A stretch of DNA of 45,482 bases, from assembly GCA_016178535.1 (NCBI GenBank), contig JACOTD010000046.1, positions 1 to 45,482 on the forward strand. Reading direction: 5' to 3'. The position numbers were made by a program, and so were the translations under genes. This stretch comes from Candidatus Peregrinibacteria bacterium (lineage in GTDB: Bacteria; Patescibacteriota; Gracilibacteria; Peribacterales; Peribacteraceae). Positions 27,799 to 38,400 of the stretch are shown piece after piece (position 1 is the stretch's first letter; every line of letters starts with the position of its first letter). The notes under the pieces are model-generated. The model did not search any database. It saw only the letters and a list, made by a program, of their open reading frames with translations, and was not told where the DNA came from.

Positions 27799-28260
27799 AT
27801 GTCCAAGCCCATCAAAGCGTACATCCCCGTCGGTTCCGATCCCCTCGTCGAGAAGTTCATCTGTTGCCTCATGAAGCGCGGCAAGAAGTCCACCGCGCGC
27901 AGGATCTTCGGCTCGACCCTCGAGATCATCAAGACGCGCACGAAGGATGCCCCGCTCGAAGTCTTCTCCAAGGCGCTCCTCAATGTCACCCCCCTTGTGG
28001 AAGTTCGTCCGAAACGCGTTGCTGGCTCTGTGTATCAAGTTCCCGTCGAAGTTCCCCCCAAGCGCCAGCAGGCGCTCAGCATCCGCTGGATCCTCACCGC
28101 CGCGCGCGACCGCAAGGGCGTCCCGATGGCTCACAAGCTCGCACTCGAGCTCCTCGATGCCTCCGCCGACCAAGGCAACGCCATCAAGAAGAAACAGGAT
28201 GTGTTGAAGATGGCCCAAGCCAACAAAGCCTTTGCGCACCTCGCCAAGCAACGAGAATGA
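27799..28260 (+). CDS. rpsG: Ribosomal protein S7
   Basis: The protein has 153 residues, close to the family norm of 156. It is a primary 16S rRNA binder that organises the small-subunit head. FICCLMKRGKKSTA and RRIFGSTLEII match the N-terminal helices, and the C-terminus ends in a Lys/Ala-rich helix. The ATG at 27799 gives MSKPIKAYIPVG and is preferred over an upstream in-frame start without similarity to S7. The last 17 codons are repeated, with many silent changes, at 28290-28340 after a REP-like repeat. Confidence 0.96.
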   Translation: MSKPIKAYIPVGSDPLVEKFICCLMKRGKKSTARRIFGSTLEIIKTRTKDAPLEVFSKALLNVTPLVEVRPKRVAGSVYQVPVEVPPKRQQALSIRWILTAARDRKGVPMAHKLALELLDASADQGNAIKKKQDVLKMAQANKAFAHLAKQRE

Positions 28261-28270
28261 TCGGCGCCCC

Positions 28271-28290
28271 ATCCTGAGCTTGCCGAAGGG
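28271..28290. repeat. REP-like half repeat after rpsG
   Basis: ATCCTGAGCTTGCCGAAGGG is the half unit of the CTTCGAC...CTCAGG family, placed exactly between the two copies of the rpsG tail. Confidence 0.6.
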
Positions 28291-28340
28291 TGGCCCAGGC
28301 GAAGAAGGCGTTTGCACATTTGGCGGAGCAGAGGGAGTGA
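28290..28340 (+). pseudogene. Duplicated 3' end of rpsG (remnant)
   Basis: These 17 codons read (V)AQAKKAFAHLAEQRE-stop and match the true S7 tail (M)AQANKAFAHLAKQRE-stop at 28210-28260 at 13 of 15 residues after the first codon, yet most codons differ by silent changes. The copy is out of frame with the intact gene (offset 80 bases). It looks like the leftover 3' end of a second, diverged rpsG allele. The REP-like repeat lies at the junction. Confidence 0.7.
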
Positions 28341-28419
28341 GCATGCAAACTTCTTCTGTTGATCACTGTGTTGCACTTCGGATTGGAATCTAAGCCGTCA
28401 TCCGTCTGCTGAATTTCGG

Positions 28420-28448
28420 TTGCAGAGATCGCATGATTTCCCTATAGT
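28420..28448 (+). promoter_or_regulatory. Promoter for fusA
   Basis: TTGCAG (28420-28425), a 17-nt spacer and TATAGT (28443-28448), giving a leader of about 85 nt. The same -10 sequence is used for rpsL. Confidence 0.6.
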
Positions 28449-28538
28449 CCGCGCACGTTTGAGGATGCATCGCATCCGCCTCGCTGGATGCAGCTTTTCT
28501 CTGCGATCACCATCCAGCCATCCCACCATCTTGCCATT

Positions 28539-30638
<2,100 letters not shown>

Positions 30639-30650
30639 AGATGTACGAAT

Positions 30651-30672
30651 TGCGAAGGGCGAATTGCGATTG
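30651..30672. repeat. Partial heptamer array after fusA
   Basis: GAATTGCGAAGGGCGAATTGCG has three units of the ATTGCGA type without a matching inverted arm. Confidence 0.6.
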
Positions 30673-30744
30673 ATTCCCGTTTGGGTTGTTATGAGCTTGT
30701 GGTACAACGTGACACAGCATTGCGGCAAACGTAGAGTCGTTTTG

Positions 30745-31191
30745 ATGATCACGACGAAGAAGCGCTTCACCGAAGACGGCTATCGCAGAGAACCGTGGTT
30801 CCGTTCCCTCTGTGCTGCGTTGCTCTCGAACAAGAATGAAGAGGAGATGGCGAATTTTCTCCGTGACGTCGCGACGCTGAGTGAATTGCAGGCCTGGAGT
30901 GAGCGTCTCGAAGTTGCCAGGCAGCTTGTCCAAGGCCTCAGCTACCGCCAGGTCGCGGCCAACACCGGCGCGAGCACCACCACCGTCACGCGGGTCGCCA
31001 AGTTCATCGAGAACGGGCCGGGAGGCTACCGCAAATTCCTCCACGCCCATCGGCACCATCGCATGCTCGCCAAGCCACTGCAGAGATCGGATCAGGTGAA
31101 CACCAACACTCCATCATCCCACTCGAAAGTCTCCTCTGATTCTTCGCCGAGCGCGAAGAAGGATGTGCTGCGGAAATATTTGGGGAGATGA
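30745..31191 (+). CDS. TrpR-like (YerC/YecD family) DNA-binding protein
   Basis: The protein has 148 residues. The central part (about 15-95) matches the TrpR-related YerC family: LCAALLSNKNEEEMANFLRD, then a helix-turn-helix SYRQVAANTGASTTTVTRV with the recognition helix ASTTTVTRVAKF. Family members bind DNA; in some lineages they control tryptophan or amino-acid genes. No trp gene is present. A polar Ser/Lys-rich tail of about 45 residues follows the domain. The start is the ATG at 30745, seven bases past TAGAGT (30732-30737). Confidence 0.85.
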   Translation: MITTKKRFTEDGYRREPWFRSLCAALLSNKNEEEMANFLRDVATLSELQAWSERLEVARQLVQGLSYRQVAANTGASTTTVTRVAKFIENGPGGYRKFLHAHRHHRMLAKPLQRSDQVNTNTPSSHSKVSSDSSPSAKKDVLRKYLGR

Positions 31192-31206
31192 CCCAACGCT
31201 TCGTTT

Positions 31207-31533
31207 TCAGGCAGGCACCCCGTGTTCTCGCACCTCTTTGGCCAGAGCCAGATAGTCATTCTTCAAATCTTCACTGCGGAGACAAACGATATCCATGGGC
31301 ACCGAGAAATCATCGCGCAGCGAGCGCACACTGCGACGTTCCTGCGAGCGCAGTTTCGCGAAAGGCTCATGGACGACGGCGATATCGACGTCGGTCCAGC
31401 GATGCGGCTTCCCATGTGCCAGCGAACCGAAGAGATACACGCCCACGACGGGGATGCCTCCAGCATTCAGCCGTTTCTTGAAGCGTTTGGCAATCGCGAG
31501 TCCACGTTCTTTTGTGAGGATGTTATGATGCAT
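31207..31533 (-). CDS. MNT-type nucleotidyltransferase antitoxin
   Basis: The protein has 108 residues. The minimal nucleotidyltransferase motif GSLAHGKPHRWTDVDIAVV is complete, with the GS pair and the D-x-D metal site. It is the second gene of a HEPN/MNT pair and overlaps the HEPN gene by eleven bases. By family knowledge (type VII toxin-antitoxin systems) the MNT protein silences the HEPN ribonuclease by adding AMP. The start at 31533 gives a natural N-terminus; longer starts run far into the HEPN gene. Confidence 0.8.
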   Translation of the reverse strand: MHHNILTKERGLAIAKRFKKRLNAGGIPVVGVYLFGSLAHGKPHRWTDVDIAVVHEPFAKLRSQERRSVRSLRDDFSVPMDIVCLRSEDLKNDYLALAKEVREHGVPA

Positions 31534-31909
31534 CGCCGTGGAGGGAAGCAAGAAGATGATTGGTCGTCTCGATCCATTTTCGAGCATTGTCTGCGGTTGC
31601 TTGTTCCGCGGCCCAGTATGGGTCGCTGTAACGCGCGTCGACGACGAACTCCGAGAGTTCCTGCAGGGCCTCCACGTCATCCGTTTCCAATCGATGCTTC
31701 AGGAGAGTCGCCAAATGAGCCAGGTCATGGGTATACGGATGATCTTCTCCTCGTTGTTCCATGTAGAGAGCTTTCAGAGTTTTCTCAATTGCTAGATGAC
31801 AATGGAAGAGCGCCGATTCATAGAATCCCTTCTCGCAGAGGACACGAGCGGCATCCATTGCTTCTCGTGCGCCTTTCTTCCAGTGCCCAATGATTTCTTG
31901 GTCGGACAT
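31523..31909 (-). CDS. HEPN-domain protein, toxin of HEPN/MNT pair
   Basis: The protein has 128 residues, helical throughout. HCHLAIEKTLKALYM and the late DARYSDPYW match the HEPN family (PF05168), a group of predicted RNA-cutting enzymes. The classic R-x4-6-H motif is not clear, so activity is uncertain. The ATG at 31909 lies six bases after TACACT on the minus strand, so the pair probably starts leaderless. Together with the MNT gene it is the second toxin-antitoxin module here. Confidence 0.8.
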   Translation of the reverse strand: MSDQEIIGHWKKGAREAMDAARVLCEKGFYESALFHCHLAIEKTLKALYMEQRGEDHPYTHDLAHLATLLKHRLETDDVEALQELSEFVVDARYSDPYWAAEQATADNARKWIETTNHLLASLHGDAS

Positions 31910-32024
31910 GTTCTAAGTGTACCTCTTTTCTTGCAAGAGTTCTATGTGCGTAAGCACCGGAATCGAGGCTTTTTGAAAGACTAGCACTTTTTTCAGGCTG
32001 AAAATTCAGTATGCTATGCTACCC

Positions 32025-32537
32025 ATGGAAGAAGGAGCCATCATCGATGTCTGTTTTACCGAGCAAGAGAGTCGGATCAAGAAACCAGATCCCATCGATG
32101 TACTCGTCACTAGGTTGTCGGCAATCATGATTGCTCAAGCGAGAGAGGATGATCTCGCCAACAAAGATGGACAATCATTGCCTCCTCTTCAACGCGATCC
32201 ATGCCATTACGAATCCCTTCGCCATCGACTCAGAATTTACAAGGAAGGCGAGAATCATTACTTGGAATTCATGTTCCAATTGAACGGGAATAAGTGGCGA
32301 CAGGTCGATTTGAATGTGGTGACTCTCGACGAAACGTGTTTTTTTTCGATGCGTTATCCCGGTAACCTCAAGGAAGACGAATACAGAAGATTCACAGAAC
32401 AATTGGAGCGTGCCCTGATTGGACTGGGCAGATTCCCTCGCCCCAGAGTTCTGGCAGAGAAAGAGGCGAATCAAGAGGTAAGAATTCATGAGGTACGAGT
32501 CAAGAGAGCTGTCGGAGAATTACTCGATCGTTTCTGA
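32025..32537 (+). CDS. Unknown protein coupled to ribD
   Basis: The protein has 170 residues. It is a mixed alpha/beta soluble protein with no membrane span and no motif I recognise. It is more A+T-rich than the ribosomal genes. The ATG at 32025 is favoured because TATGCT (32010-32015) ends nine bases upstream; an ATG at 32016 is the alternative. Its TGA overlaps the ATG of the ribD-like gene by one base (TGATG at 32535-32539), so the two are coupled and may act together. Confidence 0.65.
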   Translation: MEEGAIIDVCFTEQESRIKKPDPIDVLVTRLSAIMIAQAREDDLANKDGQSLPPLQRDPCHYESLRHRLRIYKEGENHYLEFMFQLNGNKWRQVDLNVVTLDETCFFSMRYPGNLKEDEYRRFTEQLERALIGLGRFPRPRVLAEKEANQEVRIHEVRVKRAVGELLDRF

Positions 32538-33526
32538 TGAATGAGGAATGTTTCATGCACCGCTGCCTCCATCTCGCCGCCCTTGGCCGAGGGAATGTCG
32601 GCAATGGAGCAATGGTCGGCGCTGTCCTTGTTCGTCATGGTTCGATCATTGCCGAGGCGTATCATTCCGGATTTGGAAAGCCGCATGCTGAGCGAGAACT
32701 TGTGGAAAAATTTGAATATAATAGTAATTCAGATGATGTGCTCTATGTGAACCTCGAGCCGTGCTGTCACCGGGGCAAAACGCCGCCGTGCACCGAGATC
32801 ATTCTCGAGCGCGGCATCAAGCACGTGGTCTTCGGCATGGTTGATCCCGATCCGCGCGTTTCCGGGAAGGGGATTGAGGTTCTCCGCAAGAATGGAGTCG
32901 ACGTGCGCGGTCCGGTCAGCCGTGCCCTCTGCGAACGTCTCAATCGAGGATTCATCAGCGTGCGGACGAAAGGCCGACCGTGGATCACGCTCAAGCGGGT
33001 CCAGACGAAAGCGGGAGCCATCGCGAATCCGGATGGAACTCCATTGAAGATCACGAGTCCTGAGCAGGACGTCTTGTCGCACACGTTCCTCCGCACTCAG
33101 AGTGATGCGATCCTCGTCGGGGTCGGGACGATCATCAGTGATGATCCTCGGCTGGATGTGAGGTTAGCCGGCGGTCTCAACGGCCGACTGGCCGCGCCGT
33201 ATCGCATCATCCTTGATCCCACCCTTCGTATTCCATTGTCCTCCCGCGTCGTCACGGATGATCAGAGACAGAAGACGATCATCGTCACTTCGAACGACAT
33301 CGGTCGAGAGAAAATCGCAGAACTTCAAGATCGTGGAGTGATGGTCTTCCAGATTCCTCTCAACGGAAAAAATTTCGATCTTCCCGAACTCTGGAAAAAG
33401 CTCACAACTCCCTCGGGAGAGTTCCATGGCATCACGAGTGTTCTTGTGGAGGGAGGATCGAAGACGTGGGAAGCGTTCCGGGAGGCGGGAAGTCTTGATG
33501 AAGAAGTCGTGCTCGTTGGCGCATGA
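32537..33526 (+). CDS. ribD: RibD-like deaminase/reductase, shortened at the C-terminus
   Basis: The protein has 329 residues (full RibD is about 360-370). The N-terminal deaminase has the zinc site: HAE with His50 and Glu52, and PCCHRGKTPPC with Cys76 and Cys85. The reductase domain follows (ITLKRVQTKAGAI, VGVGTIISDDPRLDVR, VLVEGGSKTW). The protein stops about 35 residues early, right after the segment that normally continues into LYIAPKLLG, so the last strand of the reductase is missing. RibD makes the riboflavin intermediate from GTP-derived pyrimidine, but no other rib gene is in the window. The deaminase half looks intact. Confidence 0.85.
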   Translation: MNEECFMHRCLHLAALGRGNVGNGAMVGAVLVRHGSIIAEAYHSGFGKPHAERELVEKFEYNSNSDDVLYVNLEPCCHRGKTPPCTEIILERGIKHVVFGMVDPDPRVSGKGIEVLRKNGVDVRGPVSRALCERLNRGFISVRTKGRPWITLKRVQTKAGAIANPDGTPLKITSPEQDVLSHTFLRTQSDAILVGVGTIISDDPRLDVRLAGGLNGRLAAPYRIILDPTLRIPLSSRVVTDDQRQKTIIVTSNDIGREKIAELQDRGVMVFQIPLNGKNFDLPELWKKLTTPSGEFHGITSVLVEGGSKTWEAFREAGSLDEEVVLVGA

Positions 33527-33540
33527 ATCGGATCGAGAGT

Positions 33541-33959
33541 TCACTTATTTTCTTCCTGCAAAAGTTTTTCCTTTTGAATGCGCTCGCTTTTCTGCTGTTG
33601 TGAGCCAATGACGAACACCGATACCAGTCCGACAATTCCGCCTCCGCCGATAAAGCTTGCCGCAACTTGCTGGCCGAGAGCGGCACACAATCCACCCGTC
33701 ACAATCGCCGTAATGCCGATGATCAATCCGAAGACAAGACCTCGTTCAGATTTCTTCACGCCAGAACTGATCACCTTCGATTCGAGATCACGTCGATGCT
33801 CTGCCGTTGCTCTGCCATGCGCATGATTCTCTCCGCCGCTCCGGGCAGAATGCGCTCGAAGCGTTCCAAATCACCCGGATGAGGAAGCGGTCCAGAGTAC
33901 GAAACAGTTTGCTCATGCTGGACAATCACTTGCCTGTTATTGGGCGTCTGCTTGTTCAT
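33541..33959 (-). pseudogene. DUF2335-type membrane protein, split by a frameshift
   Basis: Two overlapping frames make one DUF2335 protein. The 5' part reads YSGPLPHPGDLERFERILPGAAERIMRMAEQ; a -1 shift after GAG-CAA near 33800 gives TAEHRRDLESKVISSGVKKSERG, then two membrane spans. In the genomic frame the 5' part stops at 33771 after 62 codons, and a GTG at 33774 could start a 77-residue membrane protein. One missing A in the short A-run would explain it. DUF2335 proteins are small phage- or plasmid-spread membrane proteins of unknown function. It overlaps the upstream 69-residue gene by 23 bases. It may be a decayed gene, a sequencing error or a programmed shift. Confidence 0.75.
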
Positions 33960-34146
33960 GCTGTTTCATGGCGAAACGGATATCATTGCCTGTCGCCCGC
34001 CAGTCGGCTCGCATCGCCTTCGTATCGGCCTCCTCGGGGGTCCTGCTCAAATTGTACTGTTCAAGTGTGGCTCCCACGTCCAACGTGATGGCCATTCCTT
34101 GAAGGAAGGTGGGAGTTGCGTAGAGGTAGGAGGTCTGTGGACTCAT
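33937..34146 (-). CDS. Small partner of the DUF2335 cassette
   Basis: The protein has 69 residues. SYLYATPTFLQGMAITLDVG, EQYN and EEADTKAMRADWRATGND follow a pattern I associate with the small gene that precedes DUF2335 proteins in many bacteria. It has its own promoter (34158-34186), with the start about five bases past the predicted transcript start. The cassette points to a horizontally moving two-gene unit of unknown function. Confidence 0.7.
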   Translation of the reverse strand: MSPQTSYLYATPTFLQGMAITLDVGATLEQYNLSRTPEEADTKAMRADWRATGNDIRFAMKQHEQADAQ

Positions 34147-34157
34147 AGGACAATGTC

Positions 34158-34186
34158 ATTGTAGCAGAGGTTCGTCCTCTGAGAAA
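34158..34186 (-). promoter_or_regulatory. DUF2335 cassette promoter with internal palindrome
   Basis: On the minus strand TTTCTC (34181-34186), a 17-nt spacer and TACAAT (34158-34163). The inverted repeat CAGAGG-TTCGT-CCTCTG (34165-34181) fills the spacer, a place where a repressor could block the polymerase. Confidence 0.55.
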
Positions 34187-34220
34187 CAATTTTTCCGGTC
34201 GAAAATTGCAGCTTTCAGAT

Positions 34221-34898
34221 TCATAACTTCCCCATAATCCGCTGTCCCTTCAGGTAACACGCCGTCACGAAGCGGTGCCACGGCGGCAGCTTCCCGGTCA
34301 TCTTCCATCGCTCCACGAATGCCGCGAATTTCCTCCCGCGCTCCCGAATGCGTGCGATCGTCTCGGGGCGCTTGTCCACCACGAGGCCGAATTTCCCTTT
34401 GCCCGCCATGCACTTGCCCTCAAAGTCTTTGCCGACGACAGTTCCCCCGAAGTAGCGGATAGCTTCGGGAACGTGCATGGTCGTGAAGCGCATGAGGCCT
34501 TTCCACGCCGGCACCGGTGCGCCCCCCGTGAAGAGGAAGAAGAAAGGTGTGCCTCCGAACATGCCTTTTGATCGTGTCTCCGCATCGAGCCCGAACGTCC
34601 CGATGTGATCCAGCAGATTCTTCAGGTGCGCCGGAACGCTGAAGTTCCAGATGGGCGTCGCGATGAGAATGCCGTCGCTCCCGAGGATGGCATCTTTCAC
34701 TCTCCAAAAATCCTTTCCCGGGTCGCAGGATGTTCCATAGCACTCGACCGTGAAGTGTGCGATGTGCAGATCACGGATGCGGATCTTCTCGACGTCCATC
34801 GTCGCATTCTGCTGCCGAGCTCCTTCGAGGAACCGGTCCGCCAAGTACTCGGCGTTGCTGGGATCATTCGTGCCGGCGACGAGGGCGAGGATCTTCAC
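34221..34898 (-). CDS. NADPH-dependent FMN reductase-like flavoprotein
   Basis: The protein has 225 residues and a flavodoxin-like fold. LALVAGTNDPSNAEYLADRF is the FMN phosphate loop, and GILIATPIWNFSVPAHLKNLLDHIGTFG is the second flavin-contacting segment typical of the NADPH-dependent FMN reductase family (PF03358). It probably reduces quinones, flavins or nitro compounds using NAD(P)H. I chose the GTG at 34898 because the in-frame ATG at 34910 lies inside the -10 box TATGCT; the ATG adds four residues. It is in the same direction as the coiled-coil gene upstream, 31 bases apart. Confidence 0.85.
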   Translation of the reverse strand: MKILALVAGTNDPSNAEYLADRFLEGARQQNATMDVEKIRIRDLHIAHFTVECYGTSCDPGKDFWRVKDAILGSDGILIATPIWNFSVPAHLKNLLDHIGTFGLDAETRSKGMFGGTPFFFLFTGGAPVPAWKGLMRFTTMHVPEAIRYFGGTVVGKDFEGKCMAGKGKFGLVVDKRPETIARIRERGRKFAAFVERWKMTGKLPPWHRFVTACYLKGQRIMGKL

Positions 34899-34929
34899 GA
34901 ACCCGAGCATAGCAGATATTTCTCTTCTC

Positions 34930-35208
34930 TCACGCCGCAGTCGCTTCCAAGACTCTCACCCGTGCGTCGATGTCATCGAGATTTTTCATGAAGGCGATCT
35001 GATTCTGATCGGTTTTCAAGGTCAGATTGTCGATTTTCCCGCTCAGCTTCTGATCAATGTTGTCGATCTTCCCGGTCAATTTTTGATCGAGTGCTGCGAT
35101 GTCCTGTTTCAACTCGTAGCGCACGTCCGCCATTTCCTGCAACAGCACGCGCAGCAGGTCTTTGTTCGTCATGTCCTCGAAGCCGTAGTCATCGTCGTCC
35201 TGAATCAT
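34930..35208 (-). CDS. Short coiled-coil protein
   Basis: The protein has 92 residues. After an acidic start (DDDDYGFED) it is one continuous coiled coil with repeated 11-residue units of DQKLTGKIDN type, three copies in a row. Such repeats resemble the coiled-coil stalks of trimeric or phage-related proteins. No signal peptide is present. The promoter is weak (TAGGAT nine bases before the ATG). Function unknown. Confidence 0.65.
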   Translation of the reverse strand: MIQDDDDYGFEDMTNKDLLRVLLQEMADVRYELKQDIAALDQKLTGKIDNIDQKLSGKIDNLTLKTDQNQIAFMKNLDDIDARVRVLEATAA

Positions 35209-35378
35209 GGGAGGGAAATCCTAGCGCTGTCATGGCGACTTGTCTTCCGATGCATGAGTTTTCCTTTGCACTGGTCATTCATCTGTGTCGTGACAGCTGA
35301 TCGTCCGCGAGCGCGTCGCATCACTTTTATCTTCACAGAGCCGACTCTCATCCGCGTGCAGGAAAGTTGTCGGTCACC

Positions 35379-35407
35379 TTGACCATCTGGACGGAGAACA
35401 ATATCTT
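35379..35407 (+). promoter_or_regulatory. Promoter for the ribonucleotide reductase gene
   Basis: TTGACC (35379-35384), a 17-nt spacer and TATCTT (35402-35407). The predicted start near 35414 excludes the longest GTG start at 35410. Confidence 0.6.
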
Positions 35408-35460
35408 GTGTGGTCGTTGGCCCAGACATTCAATATGTAGTGGTTCCGCTTTTCTCCCCT

Positions 35461-38400
35461 GTGAATCCCTCCAGCCCCTCCTCGACGAGTTTTCGCGCGT
35501 CGTCGCTGCAATCCCGCGACGATCGGGCACCCGCCCGCGGGCTCTCGATCACGCGCTTCTTCACCACCCCCGGGAGCGATCCGCTGGAGGAGGTGACGTA
35601 CGAGAGGCGCGTCAGCAAGATCGTCAACACTGACGGCTCCGTGGTGTTCCAGATGGACGGGGCCGAGATTCCCGCAAGCTGGAGCCAGGTGGCAACCGAC
35701 ATTATCGTGAGCAAGTACTTCCGCAAGGCGGGCGTGCCGCAGGTCGATGACAAGGGGAATACGCTCACCGACGAGCGCGGCGACGTCGTGAAGGGGCCGG
35801 AGCGCAGCGTGAAGCAGGTCACTCGCCGTCTCGCCGGATGCTGGCGGCACTGGGGCGAGAAGGAGGGCTACTTCGAGACGGCGCAGGACGCACAGGCGTT
35901 CGAGGATGAACTCAGCTCCATGCTCGTGCGCCAGATGGCGGCGCCCAACAGCCCCCAGTGGTTCAATACGGGGCTCCATACCTCCTACGGCATCACGGGC
36001 CCCTCGCAAGGACACTACTACTGCGAGCCGAAGATGGGCGATGTGAAGAGGAGCGAGGATGCCTACACCCACCCGCAGCCCCATGCGTGCTTCATCCAAT
36101 CGGTGCAGGACGACATGGTCAACGAGGGCGGCATCATGGATCTGTGGGTCCGCGAGGCGCGCCTCTTCATATTCGGCTCCGGCACCGGGACGAACTTCAG
36201 CAGTCTGCGCGCCGCGGGCGAGCCCCTCTCGGGCGGCGGGAAGAGCTCCGGCCTCATGAGCTTCCTCAAGATCGGGGACCGGGCGGCGGGCGCGATCAAA
36301 TCCGGCGGTACCACCCGTCGCGCCGCGAAGATGGTCTGCCTGGATCTCGACCATCCGGATATCGAGGAGTTCATCAACTGGAAAGTGAACGAAGAGAAGA
36401 AAGTGGCGGCGCTGGCGCAGTCGGGGTACGACACCGACTTCAACGGCGAGGCGTACCTCACGGTCTCCGGGCAGAACTCCAATAACTCGATCCGCGTTCC
36501 TCACGCCTTCCTCGAGGCCGTGGAACAGGACAGCGACTGGAACCTCGTCTGGCGCACGGAACTGCGCGCCGCTCAAGAGCAGCAGCGCGAACCCGTCCCC
36601 TCGAAGACGCTCAAGGCCCGCGCTCTGTGGGATCAGATCGGCTACGCCGCCTGGGCCTGCGCCGATCCCGGCGTCCAGTACGACACGACGATCAACGAGT
36701 GGCACACGTGCCCCGAGGACGGCCGCATCAACGCCAGCAATCCTTGCAGCGAGTACATGTTCCTCGATAACACCGCTTGCAATCTCGCATCCTTGAATCT
36801 GCTCACGTTCTATCCAAGCTCCTCGACGACCGTTTCTGGAAAGTCTCCAGTGCCGTCCGCGCGCGCCTCGGGAACGCATTCGCTCCTCGGGGAATCAGGA
36901 TTCGACATCGAAGCATTCCGGCACGCCGTGCGGCTGTGGACGATCGTGCTGGAGATCTCCGTTCTCATGGCCCAATTCCCAAGCCGCGAGATCGCGGAGC
37001 TGAGCTTCCGCTTCCGTACGCTGGGCCTTGGTTACGCCAACCTCGGCGCGATGCTCATGCAGATGGGCATTCCCTACGATTCGCCCAAGGGCAGAGCGAT
37101 CGGGGCCGCCCTCACGGCCATTCTCACCGGCGAGAGCTACGCGACATCCGCAGAGATGGCTGCTCATCTCGGCGCCTTCCCGGGGTACGCGCGCAACCGC
37201 GAGCACATGCTGCGAGTGATCCGCAACCACCGCCGCGCGGCCTACGATGCGCCCGCGCGCGAGTACGAGGGCTTGCACATTGTCCCCGTCGGCATCGAGC
37301 AGCACGTGTGTCCCGGAGATCTCCTCACCGCCGCCAAGGAATGCTGGGACAGAGCGCTCGCCGAAGGGGAGAAGCACGGCTACCGAAACGCGCAAGTCAC
37401 CGTCATCGCCCCCACGGGCACCATCGGTCTCCTCATGGATTGCGACACCACGGGAGTGGAGCCCGATTTCGCGCTCGTGAAGTTCAAGAAGCTCGCGGGG
37501 GGCGGCTACATGAAGATCGCCAATCAATCCGTCGCGCCGGCGCTGCGCGCGCTTCACTACAGCGAAGCGCAGATCGACGACATGATGAAGTACGTGATGG
37601 GAACCCTCAGCCTGGAAGGCGCTCCCCACATCAACCGCGTCTCGCTGCGGCAGAAGGGCTTCAATGAGCAGGACATCGCGAACATCGAGAAGAGCCTCCC
37701 GCGCGTGTTCGAGATCGATTTCGCGTTCAACCAGTGGACGCTCGGCGAGGAGACGATGGCGCGCCTTGGCTTCACCACAGGCCAGATGCAGGACTTCCAT
37801 TTCAACTTGCTCAAGGCGCTCGGCTTCACGAAGGAGCAGATCGAGGAGGCGAACGTGCGCATCTGCGGTCACATGACGGTGGAGAATGCTCCGCACCTCA
37901 AACCCGAGCACTTGGCTGTCTTCGATTGCGCGAACACCTGCGGGAAGCTCGGCAAGCGCTACATCAACGCCGAGGGCCACATCCGCATGATGGCGGCAAG
38001 CCAGCCGTTCATCTCCGGCGCCATCAGTAAGACGATCAATCTCCCCCACGAGGCCACCGTCGAAGACATCAAGAACGCCTACTTCCTGAGCTGGAAGCTC
38101 GCTCTCAAAGCCAATGCGCTCTACCGAGACGGCAGCAAATTGAGCCAGGCGCTCAGCAACAAGTCCGATGCCAAAGACAGGAAAGAGGAGAAGACGACGG
38201 AAACGAAGGTCGTCGAGAAGATCGTGATCAAAGAAGTCCCGCGCCGCCGCAAGCTCCCCCAGGAACGCCTCGCGATCGCGCACAAGTTCGCGGTCGCGGG
38301 CCACGAGGGCTACATCCACGTGGGCATGTACGAAGACGGCTCGCCCGGCGAGATCTTCATCAAGATGAGCAAGGAGGGGTCCACCCTCTCGGGCGTGATG

